Part shown: piece by piece, positions 1-13,500 of the stretch | How the letters are laid out: every line of letters starts with the position of its first letter | Numbering within the stretch: position 1 is the stretch's first letter | NCBI GenBank assembly: GCA_030770545.1 | Contig: CM061100.1 | Span: forward strand, 14,252,501-14,316,500 | DNA: 64,000 nucleotides | Direction: 5' to 3' | Source: Macropodus opercularis | Lineage: Eukaryota > Chordata > Actinopteri > Anabantiformes > Osphronemidae | Notes under the pieces: generated by a model | What the model saw: the letters and a program-made list of their open reading frames with translations, nothing else | What the model was told of the DNA's origin: nothing | Databases searched by the model: none | Translations under genes and position numbers: made by a program

Positions 1-47
1 CGCTAGAAATTCTGATGTTAAATATGACGTCACCTGGTGCATTAGAA

Positions 48-480
48 CAGTGATTCCCAACCTGCGGCGTTAGAAATCATCTGGTGTGGAACATTCTCCA
101 AATTCACCTGCTTGGTTCACTGAGTGAGCGGCGTGCAGTGACGGCCAGAAACGCTCTTCCACAGAGGACAGTCGAACGCATCGCACTGATCATAGGACAT
201 AGTCATGCTTTGAGTGAGACAGCGCCAGTAATAGATGGATAAATATTTGAAAATAAAAAGTCCTCAGCCTGACAAAGATCCTGGAGAAAATTCCGACCCT
301 GATGAAGGCTCAGCATGAGTAGTGGTCAGAAGAAAGCAGCCAAGGTGAATGAAATGCATCTCAGATACCAACCGAGACAACTCCGCTGCGCCTGGTATGC
401 GGGTTGTCAGACAGTGGTTCCGTGTAAACGTCAACGCCGTGTCCAGACAAAACACGGACCATACCATTTAATTTCGATTT
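48..480 (+). mobile_element. possible hAT/ZBED-type transposon remnant, 5' end
   Basis: The string CAGTGATTCCCAACCTGCGG at 48-67 resembles the CAGTGGTTCCCAA start of many vertebrate hAT-type elements. About 190 bp downstream, ATG at 235 opens MDKYLKIKSPQPDKDPGENS, which then hits a stop. In another frame follows KKAAKVNEMHLRY. This layout resembles the N-terminus of ZBED5/ZMYM-like hAT transposases (short acidic leader, then a KK-R/K-KY block). The rest of the transposase is not recognisable. The call rests on remembered family patterns. Confidence 0.35.
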
Positions 481-1010
481 TACCTTTACCTTTCTGTTTT
501 CTACAGAAAATGTAGTGTTGTGTTTGTCTTTCAAATGTATTACTTTAAATTATCAAACACAATCCCCTTGAAATACAGTTTATATTTGGAAAAAGTTTTA
601 AAAATTTAATTTTGACTTTAATTTCAGAATTCTTTTGATTAATTCTATTAAAATCCAAACTATAGCAGGTGCCTGTGGTCCATGAAAATGTAATATTTTC
701 TCATCCAGGAAGAGAGAAGTAGAAAACCAAAATCAGACGGTTTACAGATGAAAGGTGTCATGTTAGTTACGCACACACACACTCACACACACGTATACAG
801 TTTGGATGTAGCTGTTATTTGCCTTTGATCCAAGGTGAATAAAGAGCTCTCATCGCCCACTGTGATACTCATACAGACACACACTTTTCTGTCCCCCACA
901 TTTCTGTGTGCTTCTCAGAGCTGCAGCAGTTCCCCACTGTGTAGGCCGTTTCACACACAGGCGCACACACAAGGTTATTTTGGGGTCGTTTTGGTGAGCA
1001 CAATAGAAAC

Positions 1011-1038
1011 GCACGCACGCACACACACACACACACAC
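1011..1038. repeat. CA microsatellite
   Basis: An imperfect tract begins with CACG units and continues as about ten CA units. Confidence 0.9.
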
Positions 1039-1537
1039 CACAAAAGGGTTTCCAGTTGCACGTGTCCAAAATCGGTGTTCTATGAACACTGTGCGAGTGT
1101 GTTTGCCCTGTGACTAAAGGCTTTCACTGGGACAATAAGAAGTGTGCCTGCACGTGTGTGTGTGTGTAATGGTTAATACCAGGACAATAGAAGTGTGCCT
1201 GATCAGTTGTTATCAGGTCACTAGAGGCTCACAGGCCTGCTGCTTTTTTTAACCACCTTTCAGCATGAAAAGGAAAGAAGAGAAAGAAATGAAAAATAAT
1301 AGAAGAGGTCTCCCATGCTTTCCTTTCACCAAACGTGTATCTGAGGAGTCAGAATAAGGAAACAAGCAGACACACGTTCCGTCTGTACATCAGGACTTTC
1401 TTTGCTTTGCTTTTTTGCATTCCGATTAAATATGAGACGTTTAGATTTTTTTGCTTTTATGGACATTGCTAGATTAGAATAATATGTTATATATGTAAAT
1501 GTGCTTAAAACTGTTCTGTTTCTCACTTTTCTACCAG

Positions 1538-1765
1538 GCTGTCTGTCCAACCTTCCACCAAACGCCAAGAAGATCTCCAACTCGTATGAGGAGCGCCGTA
1601 AGCAGGCCACCGCTATCGTGCTGCTCGGGGTCATTGGAGCTGAGTTTGGTGCTGAGATTGAGCCGCCAAAGGGTTTGGCACGGGCTCGAGCCAGTGGACA
1701 AGCGCCTGAGGGCTTTGGACTAACAAGTAGTGGATCATCCAACTACTCACTGGCCAGACACACAT
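1538..1765 (+). CDS. wdr7: wdr7 coding exon A (window exon 1)
   Basis: The acceptor CTACCAG ends at 1537 and the donor GTAAGT starts at 1766. The exon starts inside a codon, contributing its last two bases. It encodes residues 1-75 of the visible fragment plus the first base of a cysteine codon. It contains the conserved NLPPNAKKIS and IVLLGVIGAEFGAEIEPPK blocks and ends SNYSLARHT. The match to the family is clear. Confidence 0.95.
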
Positions 1766-4506
1766 GTAAGTACAGGCAGATTTACTAAATGGTAAGTAAA
1801 GACTTTAGCTGTAGCTGTGTTTGGACATTTTAAACTGTCCAACAAACAGTCTCCATTTTTAGGACATTTGGTGGAATGATTAGTGAATTATGGTTTATCC
1901 AAACAACAAAAAAAGTCACAAAGTCGAAGCTTCAATGCTGAAGAGTAAGATTGATTTTCAGCCGCCAAACCCGACACCTTAAGGAGCTTGGCACGGAGTC
2001 CAGCCTGTGCCTGGCTGTGCCTGCAGCATTGGACGTTGATGGGCATCAAACCTGCACTAAGCAGCGCTGCTCTTCCATCCCACTGCTCTTCAGCTCTCAG
2101 CTCTGATTAGCTGCCTTTGGAGTCATCCACCCAGTGACAGAGCCTGTGCTCTCACTGATAGGCTGTGGAGCATGGTGCTGTTCAGCTGGTACTGTACACG
2201 CCGATCAGCTCACCTGTGTGGGCACATACAAAGAGGGAAACCTCAAAAAAGCTCATATTTACGATTTACCCAAAGCGAAGATTGTGATGACGCATAAAAT
2301 GTAGTATTATATAAAAACGTTTTAAGAGAGTGAAAATCTATTTTATTATTCATTCAGGTTCCTGTATCATCCTGTAGGATAATTGTAGGAAAATTATGAG
2401 TTTCCTTTTGAGAAACCAATAAAACTAATGGAAAATCACAAACACTACCTTATCTATAATTTGCTTTTGTAGTTAAAATTCAACAATTTGCTTTCAGATC
2501 AGTGTGTTGTGTGAAATTGCAGTTACAAAGTGAGGCTATATATGAGGAAACCTTATCTAATTTTTACTGACCTGAGGTGGACGTACAGTGTAAATAAGGG
2601 AAATCAATAGGAGCCAGACAGTGTGCATGTGCATAAATGAGAAGAAGGTGGAATGGTCCAGAGGTGCTGGAGGTGGCGTAGTGCTGTGATTTGTTATGTT
2701 AAGTAATGGTTAGTGTGCAGAAGAGTGACAGAAGTGATGTGTGACAGATGGATGTCAGCTAGAGAGAAAGGGGAGTTTACAGGATGGCCGTGAGGACTGA
2801 AGACAGTAGTACTGAGAAAAACACTGGAGGTGGCAGAGTTGAAGCTACTGAGATTCATTCAGACTGATAATGATGAAGATCAGAAAGCCAGTTCAGAGGC
2901 AATGTCCAGTTAGAGGACAAGACTTTGGGTTTGGGCATGTGCAGAGAGACCTGCAATGTATTAGGAGAAGGATGCTGAGAATGGAGATGATGCGAAAAGG
3001 AGGAGGTTCATAGACTTTATGAAGCAGGACAACATGCAAGAGGTTGGTGTAACAAGGGAAGACGCCTACAACCGTGTGTGATGGAGAACGGAGAACGGAG
3101 ACTCCACCTGAGAAGCTGCTGCTCCACACACACAGAAACCTTAAATATGCTTTAACCTTACATACGGACGATTACAGGTTGCAATATTTGTGGTGATTTC
3201 TCCACTGTCTTTCCATGTGTTGAGTCATTTTCATCTCAGCCTGTTTGTATTTTTCCCTGCTCTCTTTCAGGGCTTTTCTCTCTCTGCACGCTCTCGTTTC
3301 TCTGTTGTGAAATTGAAAGATGGATTGGTGTTGTTGGCTCACTGTGCTGTGTTTGATGAATGAGAGCTGTCCACCCTGAAAAAGGCTAGATGCAGTAGTC
3401 TATACAGCAGAGTATAGATTGATGTTTTCATATGGCAAAATGGGGGAAATGTAGGGAAGAGCAAGACGAAGCCAACGTATGGGAGGAATAAATGAAGAGA
3501 AGACAACTATGCACAGAGGGGAAGGAGGCTATGACAGGACACTCACTGTCTGTGTTCAGTAATGCTCAGTGGAAATGTCAGAACCTCTCAAGCAGCTGGT
3601 GAAACCCATTCAGTGTGGCATTTTTAATCATTCATGACAGTTGATTGGAAATTGTAGAACATTGAACGAGTGGAAATACAAAACAGAAATATCAAAATAA
3701 AAAGTTTTTATACTTGAGGGACGAAGGAGACGGACATTAGAGGAAGAGGAGGCTGTGGTAGATGATAACGTTAGACCAGTTTAAAGTGGTGGGGAAACCT
3801 CAAATGAACTTGCATGTATTCAGATACCAGAGCCTAGAGCTGAAAGGTCCAGGTCCAGGGCGCCTTTCAGCCCATCCATTAATATATGAAACAATCCTGT
3901 ATTAATGGCTGATGTGGACAGTGTGTGACCATGTAACTGCTGCGTATCCATGACCACTTTCGTTAAGTGATGTACCGATGTTCCTGTGATTAGTTCATCT
4001 GCAACAGCTTGGTAACACCTATCCAAAGAACCTACTCTAAGTACAGGTGATAGTTCTCACAGGACCGAGCGAGACCCACTAAACAAAGTAATAAAACAAT
4101 TATGACATGTAAATTAACTTCACGTTAATTGTAGTGATCATGTTTTACCTCCTTTTGTCTTTACTTGAGGCGTTTTGTGGTTTTAGTGTCTTCGGTCTCT
4201 TCACAAACACAACAGGAGCCCCCTAAACAGCAAGCTGCCAGTTAGTTCAATTCAATTCAACTTTATTTCTCTAGCGCCAATTCACAACATCAGTTATCTC
4301 AAGGCACTTTACAAGTCAGGCTTGAGACCTGACACAACTAAACAAATCCCACATAGAGCAGCTTTTAATTGTAGCCAATCGATAAATTGTACATTTAAAT
4401 AGCAACAGTGGAAAAACTCTATAGAGGAAGAAACCTCCAGCAGACCCAGGATCAGTGGGAGAACATCTGCCTTGACCGGTTGGAGTGAAGGGATAGAGAA
4501 GAGAGA

Positions 4507-4544
<38 letters not shown>

Positions 4545-7500
4545 GACTCAGGCAGGATGGTTGGACCAGCAGCTGAACACTGAGACACACGACTCTGAGT
4601 CTGACGATACCTGGAGATGAGAATAGAGAGAGACAGAAAGAGAGAAACACAACTAGGAGAGAACAGAGACAAAGTTAGTCACATGTGGACATGGAGGCAT
4701 GTTAGTGGATGGAATAGGTAGAAAACCAGAGGAGCTCAGTGAATGAAGGAGGTTCCAGCATCTAAGCCTGTAGCAGCTGAACTAAGAGATGGATCAGAGG
4801 AACCAGAACCATCTGGAACCATCAGCTTGGTCAGAAAGGAAGGTTTCAGCCTAGTTTTAAAGCAGAGAGGGCGTCTGCTGCTAGAACCTGAACTGGAAGC
4901 TGGTTCCAGTTAGCAGCGGATTTGTGTGGCAGCTCACTACATTCTGCTTCAGTTTCATTCCTATTACATGCTTCACCTTCTTTTCCTCTTTCCACTACAT
5001 AAATTCTTCTTAGCCTGTTTGGACCCGTTGTAGCTCCTTTGGTATCGTTTTTTCCTCGTCTCATCCAGCTCTCCTCCACTAGCCAAGTCCCCGGCATTGA
5101 TTTACCTTCACCTCTCATTTAGGCTCCAGCACAGAGAAGGAAAGAAGGGGCAGGGCACGGGGGAAACAAAGTAAAAAGCCTGTTAGTGGTCGGCTCGGCC
5201 TGCTAAACTTTACACGTCACTAATCGGTCACTATTTGACACACTGTGCTTCCCTCTCTTCTTCCGTCCTCCTCCTCTCCTTCCTCACTCCCATGTCCTGC
5301 TCTAATTGCCCTGTGTTAATGTGACATGTTTACTGCTCTAACTAACAGCTCATTATGGCCGACTGATGCTTTGTCAATAGCCATTGGTTCATTTGGGCCT
5401 AGGTTTGCCCTTAAACAAAGATGTCCGCCTTGACAAATAGACCTGAGTGTGGAACTCTCTAATTTCCTGCTCACTGACTAATTGAGACACAATTCGAGCA
5501 GCTACTGTTAACGGCCATCTTTGCTTAAGAAAAGGAAATGTGGATGTGGAATGAACTGTCCATCAGGTTCATTCTAAGCATGCATGTACACGTTGCACAC
5601 CTGCCCACGACAGGAAGTGTCACATCATAGTATTGACCTTATGACCCCTGGAGACCCCTATGACCTCCTGACTTGGAGGTGGCTACTAGTAGGCTCTGTA
5701 AAAAACACAAACATTTGCACATGTTCTTCGACTCCCAGATCACACCCACTTCTCATTCAATTGCACACTTAGCCATTTGGTTTGTTTGTTTTATTTTGCT
5801 TTTCGAATCAGTACTTGGTTTCATGACAGAAGCACGTCACACCGAAGGCCTAACTTGTGTCTAGTACTTGGATGGAGTCAGATGTAAAATCCAAGCTGTG
5901 AAGCTTGATTGTCAAATGCAGAGTGTCCTACCTTCCTGTAACTGTCCATCAGGTGGTTATGGTGCAGTAGAGGGTTTAGATGGAAGCAAAGAGTCTGGGG
6001 TTTGATCACACAAGCTTCAACTTCAAGCTTGATTTCTATGATATTCATAAACTAACTCAACATTACTGCTGGTATTTACAGTACACAGTTTTGTTTGTAG
6101 TAACGAACTGAATTGATTTTATCCTCACTGCTGCATGCTTACTGCATGTTGATCACTAGCTGAGGTCAAAGTTCACCATCCTTTGCCTGAGTCATCACAC
6201 CCGATCTACACGATTGACTCTTTGTTTCTTCCAAAGAGCCACAACGGTCAACATTAGCACCGTTGTTTATCTGAGCCTGTCTTCCATGAAGACAGAGCAA
6301 CGATGCTAACACAGTTAGTGTCCTATCTGTCACTGCTGTTATGTTTTATAGCAATGCTAACATGCTTAGCCTGTAGCTATATCTTTCATAGCCCCATCCG
6401 TGCGTTTGCCATTTAAGGTGGGCTGATGATGAAATGCCAGAAGGTCCAGATGATGAGATTAGCTGTGTGTGACTGGAGACTGGAGGAGGTTTAGAGCTAC
6501 CGCAGGATAATAAATACTTATGCTCTAAATGGTCTGTATCTTATTATATTTACATTTCAAGTGAGTGTATAATAAACTATATTGATCTGGACATGAACTG
6601 AGACAGCAGAGGAAGAATAGAGTCTTTGTGGTACTGTCCCTTGAAAGAGTCAAGCCACATTTAATTTCACAGGTTCACTCCCTCACGCTGCTGACTAACA
6701 AATACATTTATAATAACGGCCACAGACTGTTCCAAACGGTTTATGGTCCACATGACTTAACAAATGCTACACTGAGAAGATTAAGAATTGAGCTCTGGAC
6801 CTGGAAAGAGAGAGACACCTTGGGGGAAGGGAGTTGCTCATGTGTGTACGTGTTTGGGTGAGGGGCTGTTTTCTGGAGTCTTAATGGTCAGTTCATCCCC
6901 ACAGAGACTGGCTCAAATGTCAGGTCAGTTATGAAGTGACCTCAATCCCCCTTACTGTCTTTATCCTTCCAGTGTGTGTAGCACACACACGTCCTTTTTA
7001 CTCAAACGTCAAGGATGTGTTTTCTTAGCAGGTACTGCGTGTTTATAGGAAAATGCATTTGTTTGTATGAGCAGAACTTCACCTGTCAAAAGTCAGCGTG
7101 ACCGCACGCCTGTCACCGCTCACTTTCAGCTTTAACCCCATGCTCGTCTACGTTATTGTGAGGCTCCGATTGCTATCATTTACAGGTAAGGCACTGACAT
7201 TCCTGCTGCTGCAGCCCCCCAGCCCTAAGCTGCCCGCCCACAGCACCATCCGCCGCACCGCCATCGATTTGATTGGCCGAGGCTTCACTGTCTGGGAGCC
7301 ATATATGGACGTGTCAGCCGTGCTCATGGGACTACTGGAGCTCTGTGCCGATGCCGAGAAGCAGCTGGCCAAGTGAGTTGATGGGCGCTCGCCTACACCC
7401 ACACTCCACCCGAAGGTTGGGTTTTATTAATAAAATCAAACAAACACTTTCTTTCTTGTATTCCATCATAAACATAAATGCAGCAGGGGATCTGAGAAGA

Positions 7501-10500
7501 CAGAAGTTAAACAAACTGCCATTATTGTTTTCTACACGCATTAGTTGTGTTAAGTAGATAATACAAATGAAATGTTCTCTAAAGCCATCTATTAAACCTG
7601 TGTGCACATGGTTTAATCCTTACTGTGCATATACAGTATATGCGACATTAAGATTCTCCTGCATGAAGCTGTGTCTGAGCCTGTGCTCATGAACTGGCGT
7701 ATTATGCTGCTCAGGCCCAACAGTAATGCGAAGGCAGTACAAAGCTGACACGGAGATATGGAAGCCACGCTGTAATCTGATTGCAGGACATTATGATGAT
7801 GCAACACTGTCTGCGTTGCTCTGACGTGTGGGTTTGTGTCTGTTCATGTGGCATCAGGGCTTTTACCTTTGTCTTCGCCGCAGTAGCAGCAATGCTTCAG
7901 GCAGCTGTACTGTCCTGCTCGCTCCCTACGTTCATATGCATATTTGTAAATATGGATATTGAGAACTTTTCAGCAGACTTTTCTTGAGCGTATTATCAGG
8001 AGATCTAGGTCACAGCTGGTGCAGGCACAATCCAGTCAGTGGCCCAGAACAGCACTGACATGACTGCAGTCACTGTAGCAGCGTAGTTCAGTGGCTGACA
8101 ATGTTTTGGGCCGTGGCCCCTTCAGATGAGTGTTGTCTCGTTGTGACCCACCATCAGATTGTTGTGTTTGGAGAGATGTAAGGGAGCAAATTCCCAGTAT
8201 GTACCAATAATTTAAACATCTGTCTAAATAGAATAAATATAAATGAACACTTCTTGCCTTTTCTGGGGACACTTCAACCTGTCAGCACATCATGTCGTCA
8301 TGGCTGCCTACGTTCTGTATTATCAATGAATGGTACAGATGATGGTGACAGGCCACATACTGTAGAGAGGTCCGTGTGTGTGTGTGTGTGTGTGTCCTCC
8401 CTCCCTACTCAGATTTAACTGGCCAATATGAGTTGATTCTATTAAGGTTGAAACTCAAGCCAGACTCGTCGGGTTAAATGAGTATAGATATGTCTGCTGC
8501 CTTGTGTGCAAGTGCGTACACAAAAGAAAATACTTGACATTTAAATGTTTAAACTAAACATTTTTACCAAAGTATATACGTTTATAAAGGGAAGAGAATT
8601 GAGCTGAAATACGGATTCTAACCAAAATACCTTTGCATTGACCTGTTGGGAATAGTTGGTCTTTTTTTTTAAACTAGAGTAAACACACAATCATTCAACA
8701 ACGCACACCTTCGCATAATGTATAATTAATAAAGTGATAGAGTGTCTGCTGGTGGTGTTGAAGTAAACAGTAACAGGGCTGATCTATGAGATCCCCCGTA
8801 ATGAAACTATTACAATACAGGGAGAAACTAAGCTAATGTACACACACAGAGGAAGCATCACTATTTGAAGAATATTAAAAATTTAAAGACAGGATGAGAG
8901 CGTGTAACTGATGGACACACACACATTAACGGGGAGTATTTCTGGAAAACTGACCTGCAGTGAGTCTCTTTTGTCCCTGATACACCCAACCACTCATCGA
9001 TACACGCCATGCCGAGATGTGTGTGTGTTGTAATCCCTTTTCAATAGGTGTAGAAGTGTCAGACATGTTTTATAAATCTAGACGCACATACTGGAAAATG
9101 AACCATATGCGGTTTAGACCTAAAACATGCAGTGACCTTCGTCATCACTTCACCCATTTCTGTCTGAAGGCCACAGCTTTGTGCCCAACTGTGTCTTACC
9201 TGCTCTGACGTACAGTAGTAACATCTGTGTCTGACTTCCAGGTGACAGCACCGCCTCCCTGCCCCTCAGCCAGTCTTTACTAGTGGCTACTGGCATTACC
9301 GCCCAGAAAGCATGTCCTCCACTGCCTTGTAATCAGAAAAGACACCTTTGTAACACGGTTGACGCATAATTCAGCTTCATTCAAGGTTGAATTTGACTGT
9401 TTTCTGAAAAAGCGTGTCTGAGAAAAGCAGCAATCAGGTCTTATGCAACATAAGAGAAGAATGTGAAGACAAGAGTCTAATGTCCTGTTTACTTCAGGGG
9501 TCTGATCTGAATCCTTAAATGGGTTAAGCTGACCTGTTGATGTTTTCCTCCCTCTGCCCACTCAATCACTGCATGATGTGTTTTTAGATGCCACTGCCAT
9601 AAATGCATGTTTTAATGTGTTTCCCACTGAATTGCGTGTTATGGCCTGCATCGCATCACCTGCTGGGATAACTGTCGCCTTGTGATTTTGTCTATATGAT
9701 TGAAAAATTGCATCTGTCTGGTAGATGAATGTTTTGGCAGAGCCACGCTGTGTGTGTGCTGCAGAGATAAGTATGTGTTGTCGAAAATCATGATCAGAAA
9801 ATATGGGTCACCCTTGCTGACTAAAACACAAGTGTCGATCTGTCCTGAATCAATTGTGATACGCAGACTTGGCAGGGTACCGTCTGTGCAACGTCCCATC
9901 CAAATACTTTGCACATTTGCGTTTTTCAGATGCAGCTTCCGTGGATGACAACTAGACAAGTTCAAGGTTGCAGTGATTATCTGCAAACAGTCAGCCGTTA
10001 AACTCTGTTAACTCAGTTATTCTGTAAATGAGACATATGGTAGCAACTCTCTTGGTTCCATTATAGTGATCCACAGATTGGTACTGACTCTCCCTGTGTT
10101 TAGTACTGCTTTGTTTTCCACCACATAGTAGCACTCAACATATCCGTTCATATATTCAGTTTACATAATGTAATTATGGCACAGAAAATATACAGATCTG
10201 TCGGTCCATCCATCCATCCATCTATGATTCACGGTAGCTTTGTGTCGTCGTGTTTTACATGGTATTGTTAATTGAATTGATGATGTTTTGATGTTGAGGT
10301 CATTGTGATGTATAGGTGAACTCGTCTTTCTCACGTTCTTAGCATAAAAGTAAACACATTGAAATACATTATTGTCCTTGTTGCTTTAACTACGATCTTT
10401 GTCGTAAACATAAAAATGAAGGTACACATTTCTGACAATGTCAACAAGAAGTGAATGATCTAAATTTAGCACAAACTCTATGACTGGGATGTTATATGCG

Positions 10501-13500
10501 ATTGCTTTAGATTGTACGACTGTGATAGCGGCCACTTATCATTTTAGCTCTTTTTTCATTAACGACAATGACCATGTATGTGTGGCTATAATAATAATCC
10601 AGATTATTTCATTACATGTTGTAAGTGTTGGTCATTAACCTCAATGTTTCTCTGGACAATTAGCTCCCTCCACTCCTGCTGCCTTATATCAGCAGTGTGA
10701 CTGTTTCCTATTACAGCCACCTCGCTAAATGAAATTAAACATTTCAGCGTTGCTGATATATTGCCAATATATTATCAGTATTAATTGCAGGATCTATAGC
10801 TGCGATCTAGAATGAGAGGAGATGAATTGTGCAGCCCAGCCATCCATCCACCCTTTGCTCCCTCCCTGCCTCCCCTCACTCTTCTCCCATAGTCATTTGT
10901 TAACAAGGTGGCCTTGCTGGGCATCTCACTCTCTCTCAAACACACTCTGAGGGGTGTGTGGCCAGCTGTTAGGGTGTGTGTGTCTAATTCCTGTTGCATT
11001 GTGGGAGTCCATTATGCTGTCGTCTGGTGAATGGCTCCCATTGACTCGGTCTTGGCATTGTAAGCTGCCCACTAATCTTTTCACTCCATATATTAGTGAG
11101 GCTCCATCTCTCCCACTGTGACTTGCCTCAGTTTTATCTCATTTTCATCCTGCTCTTTTAATGCTGTCTATTTAAATGTCTTAGTATTTTCTGTTAGTCA
11201 CAGTTTGTCCGTAACAAACAACACGTTCAAACCTGTCAGTGCACGTGTGGCACCAGAACATCCTGGGCTGGAGTTTGATGATCGACTTTGTGGTCGTGTC
11301 ATCGGACCCTCGGCCATATGTCTTGGATGCTCGCGTAAAGAGATGGACTCACCTGTCAATCGATGGTGGTGAGTTGGATCCACTGGTGGAGGAGGAAGCC
11401 AGACAGGCTCACTAGTATCAGACATTTTGAGAATGTCTGGCTGAACCTGGTCTTAAACTCCAACCTCCCGGACCATCAACCAGATCTTGATTGAGACAGG
11501 ACACCTCGAGTCTGATTGAACCAACAATCCAACAAAAGTCTCATCTTAAACTTAGTTTAAAAGTGATTTTTGGAAAAATGTTGTATGTATATCACCGTAT
11601 GTTATATAATGAAATGTTTGGGTCATTGTGTGGTAGAGAGAGGTGGATTTTTCTGTTCAGAGCAGCAAACCAACATCTAACTTGGTTTGATTCTCTTGTA
11701 TTCAGGGGGGGTTGGGTTGGGTTTAGAGCTCAAAACTACCATTTAGTAGCACTTGAGACCTGTAAGACTTGACTTTGGGTCTTGAGACCACCAGTCTACC
11801 TTGGCGTGGGTTCGACAATGTATTCAGTGCCTGTACTTCATGGCTATACTTAAAGATGCCTTCATTAGGTTCAATGATCTTAAATGCTAATTACATAAAA
11901 TCAACAAATGCCAGCTCAATCAAACACTTGTCAGCTCATTTTGTCTGTCTGTGGTCTGGATTTTGTTTTTTGGCATTTAATAAAAGCCCTTGTCTCTCAC
12001 TCTCCCCCTCTCTTACCAGTGTCAGTGTGGGTTTGCCCCTCAACCCACCAGCAGATTCAGCCCGCTCAGCTCGCCACGCCCTCTCTCTTATTGCTACTGC
12101 CAGGCCGCCCGCTTTCATCACCACCATCGCTAAAGAGGTGAGAGTGAATCATTCCCACAGATAAAAGCTATAAAGTCTTTACTGAGCACTGAGATGTAAT
12201 TTTACATTGTTATATTGCCACAAGCTTAATTTTAATATTTTTCTTACTGATCCAAAAGTTTAAAGATTTGTTTGTTTGTGTTTAAACAACAATTAACACG
12301 TGAGAACCTTAGGCCAAAAACCAAATGTAAAATATAATCAGGATTAACAATTGTGCTTAAAAATAAAATTCCTTGGTTACAATTCTTGGAGTAGTAGCAC
12401 ATTGACACTGTATATGTACATGTATATGTCTTTCCCAGGTTCACCGGCACAACGCAGCCCAGGCCAACTCTCAGTCCCAGCAGAACGTTCACACCACCAC
12501 TCTGGCCAGAGCCAAGACCGAGATCCTGCGCGTGATTGACATTTTGATAGAAAAGATGCCTGGAGATGTCGTAGATCTGCTGGTGGAGGTAAACGGCATT
12601 ACGTTATTGTCATTCTCCCAAAAACATGCATATTTGATGTATTTCATATTTACAGTACAACATAGTGCTTCACAAGACTTCCCTGCTCTGCTTCAGGTGA
12701 TGGATATTATCATGTACTGCATTGAAGGCTCCTTGGTGAAGAAGAAAGGACTGCAGGAGTGTTTCCCAGCGATCTGCAGGTAAGTGAGTTAAATCGTCGT
12801 AACAAACCATTTGTTTTGGGTTGTGAGGTCAGTGAGGATAATCTCAGTTGCAGAAATGAATTTGTGTCAGAGAACTGTAGAATTAAAACCTGCAGTGTGA
12901 TGAATCGTCTCTATGTAATACATGCAGGAGGGAAGACCTAGAGATACCCAACTCCCCTCAGAGTCCAGTCCAGGGCACCCAGTGTTGTGACCATTGTGAT
13001 GATATATAAAAACTGACGCAACCGGACGTTCCAGATAGTTTTGACTTAAACATAGTGACCCCCTGTTTAATGTGTTGTGTGGTGTTTGTCAACCTCAGGT
13101 TCTACATGGTTGGATACTGTGACCGCAGTCACCGCATAGCTGTCGGAGCTCGCCAGGGTTCAGTAGCTCTGTACGACGTTCGTACTGGAAAATGTCAGGT
13201 ATGTTCAGAATCCTGACCCCTAAGTCAAGCTCCCGCCTGATCTCATCTTTTGTTCATCTCTTCACAGAATTTACTATGACCACCTGTCCATAATCCTCCA
13301 TCTTTTCGTCCATTCTCTATTCCTGTTTTCATCTATCACTTTATTCAGTAAACCTTAAATCTGTTTATCCACGCATGTGCGCTTTCATTCTTCAATGCAT
13401 CATCCATTTATCAAGCTGTTCAATCAGTGCTCTGTACGTCCAGTACATCATTTTTCATTTTTAGCATAAATTGTCTGTCGTCTTTACTTCATCTATTTGT

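Larger units (their letters stand above)
1..1537. other. wdr7 intron (partial) with hAT-like remnant and CA repeats
   Basis: This is the 3' part of the intron before coding exon A. I saw no exon in it. It holds a possible hAT-type transposon remnant (48-480), a short CA tract near 772-792 and a CA tract at 1011-1038. The rest has no feature I can name. Confidence 0.8.
1766..7185. other. wdr7 intron A-B (5.4 kb) with repeat remnants
   Basis: This intron contains a decayed LINE ORF2 tail (about 2700-3110), a teleost interspersed repeat (4245-4920) with an internal AAC microsatellite, and a weak tRNA-like, SINE-like patch near 5950-6012. The remaining sequence is not recognisable. No intervening wdr7 exon is expected because exons A and B join in frame. 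Confidence 0.8.
7373..12019. other. wdr7 intron B-C (4.6 kb)
   Basis: It contains a GT microsatellite (8374-8395), a hAT-like terminus-type string near 8090 and a short CCAT run near 10205-10220. A moderately GC-rich stretch around 10790-11110 has no visible repeat ancestry and could be conserved non-coding DNA. No coding exon is seen. Confidence 0.75.

Noticed and set aside
4309..4672. Minus-strand frames with poly-Leu or poly-Val
   Set aside because: They read through the AAC microsatellite inside a dispersed repeat.
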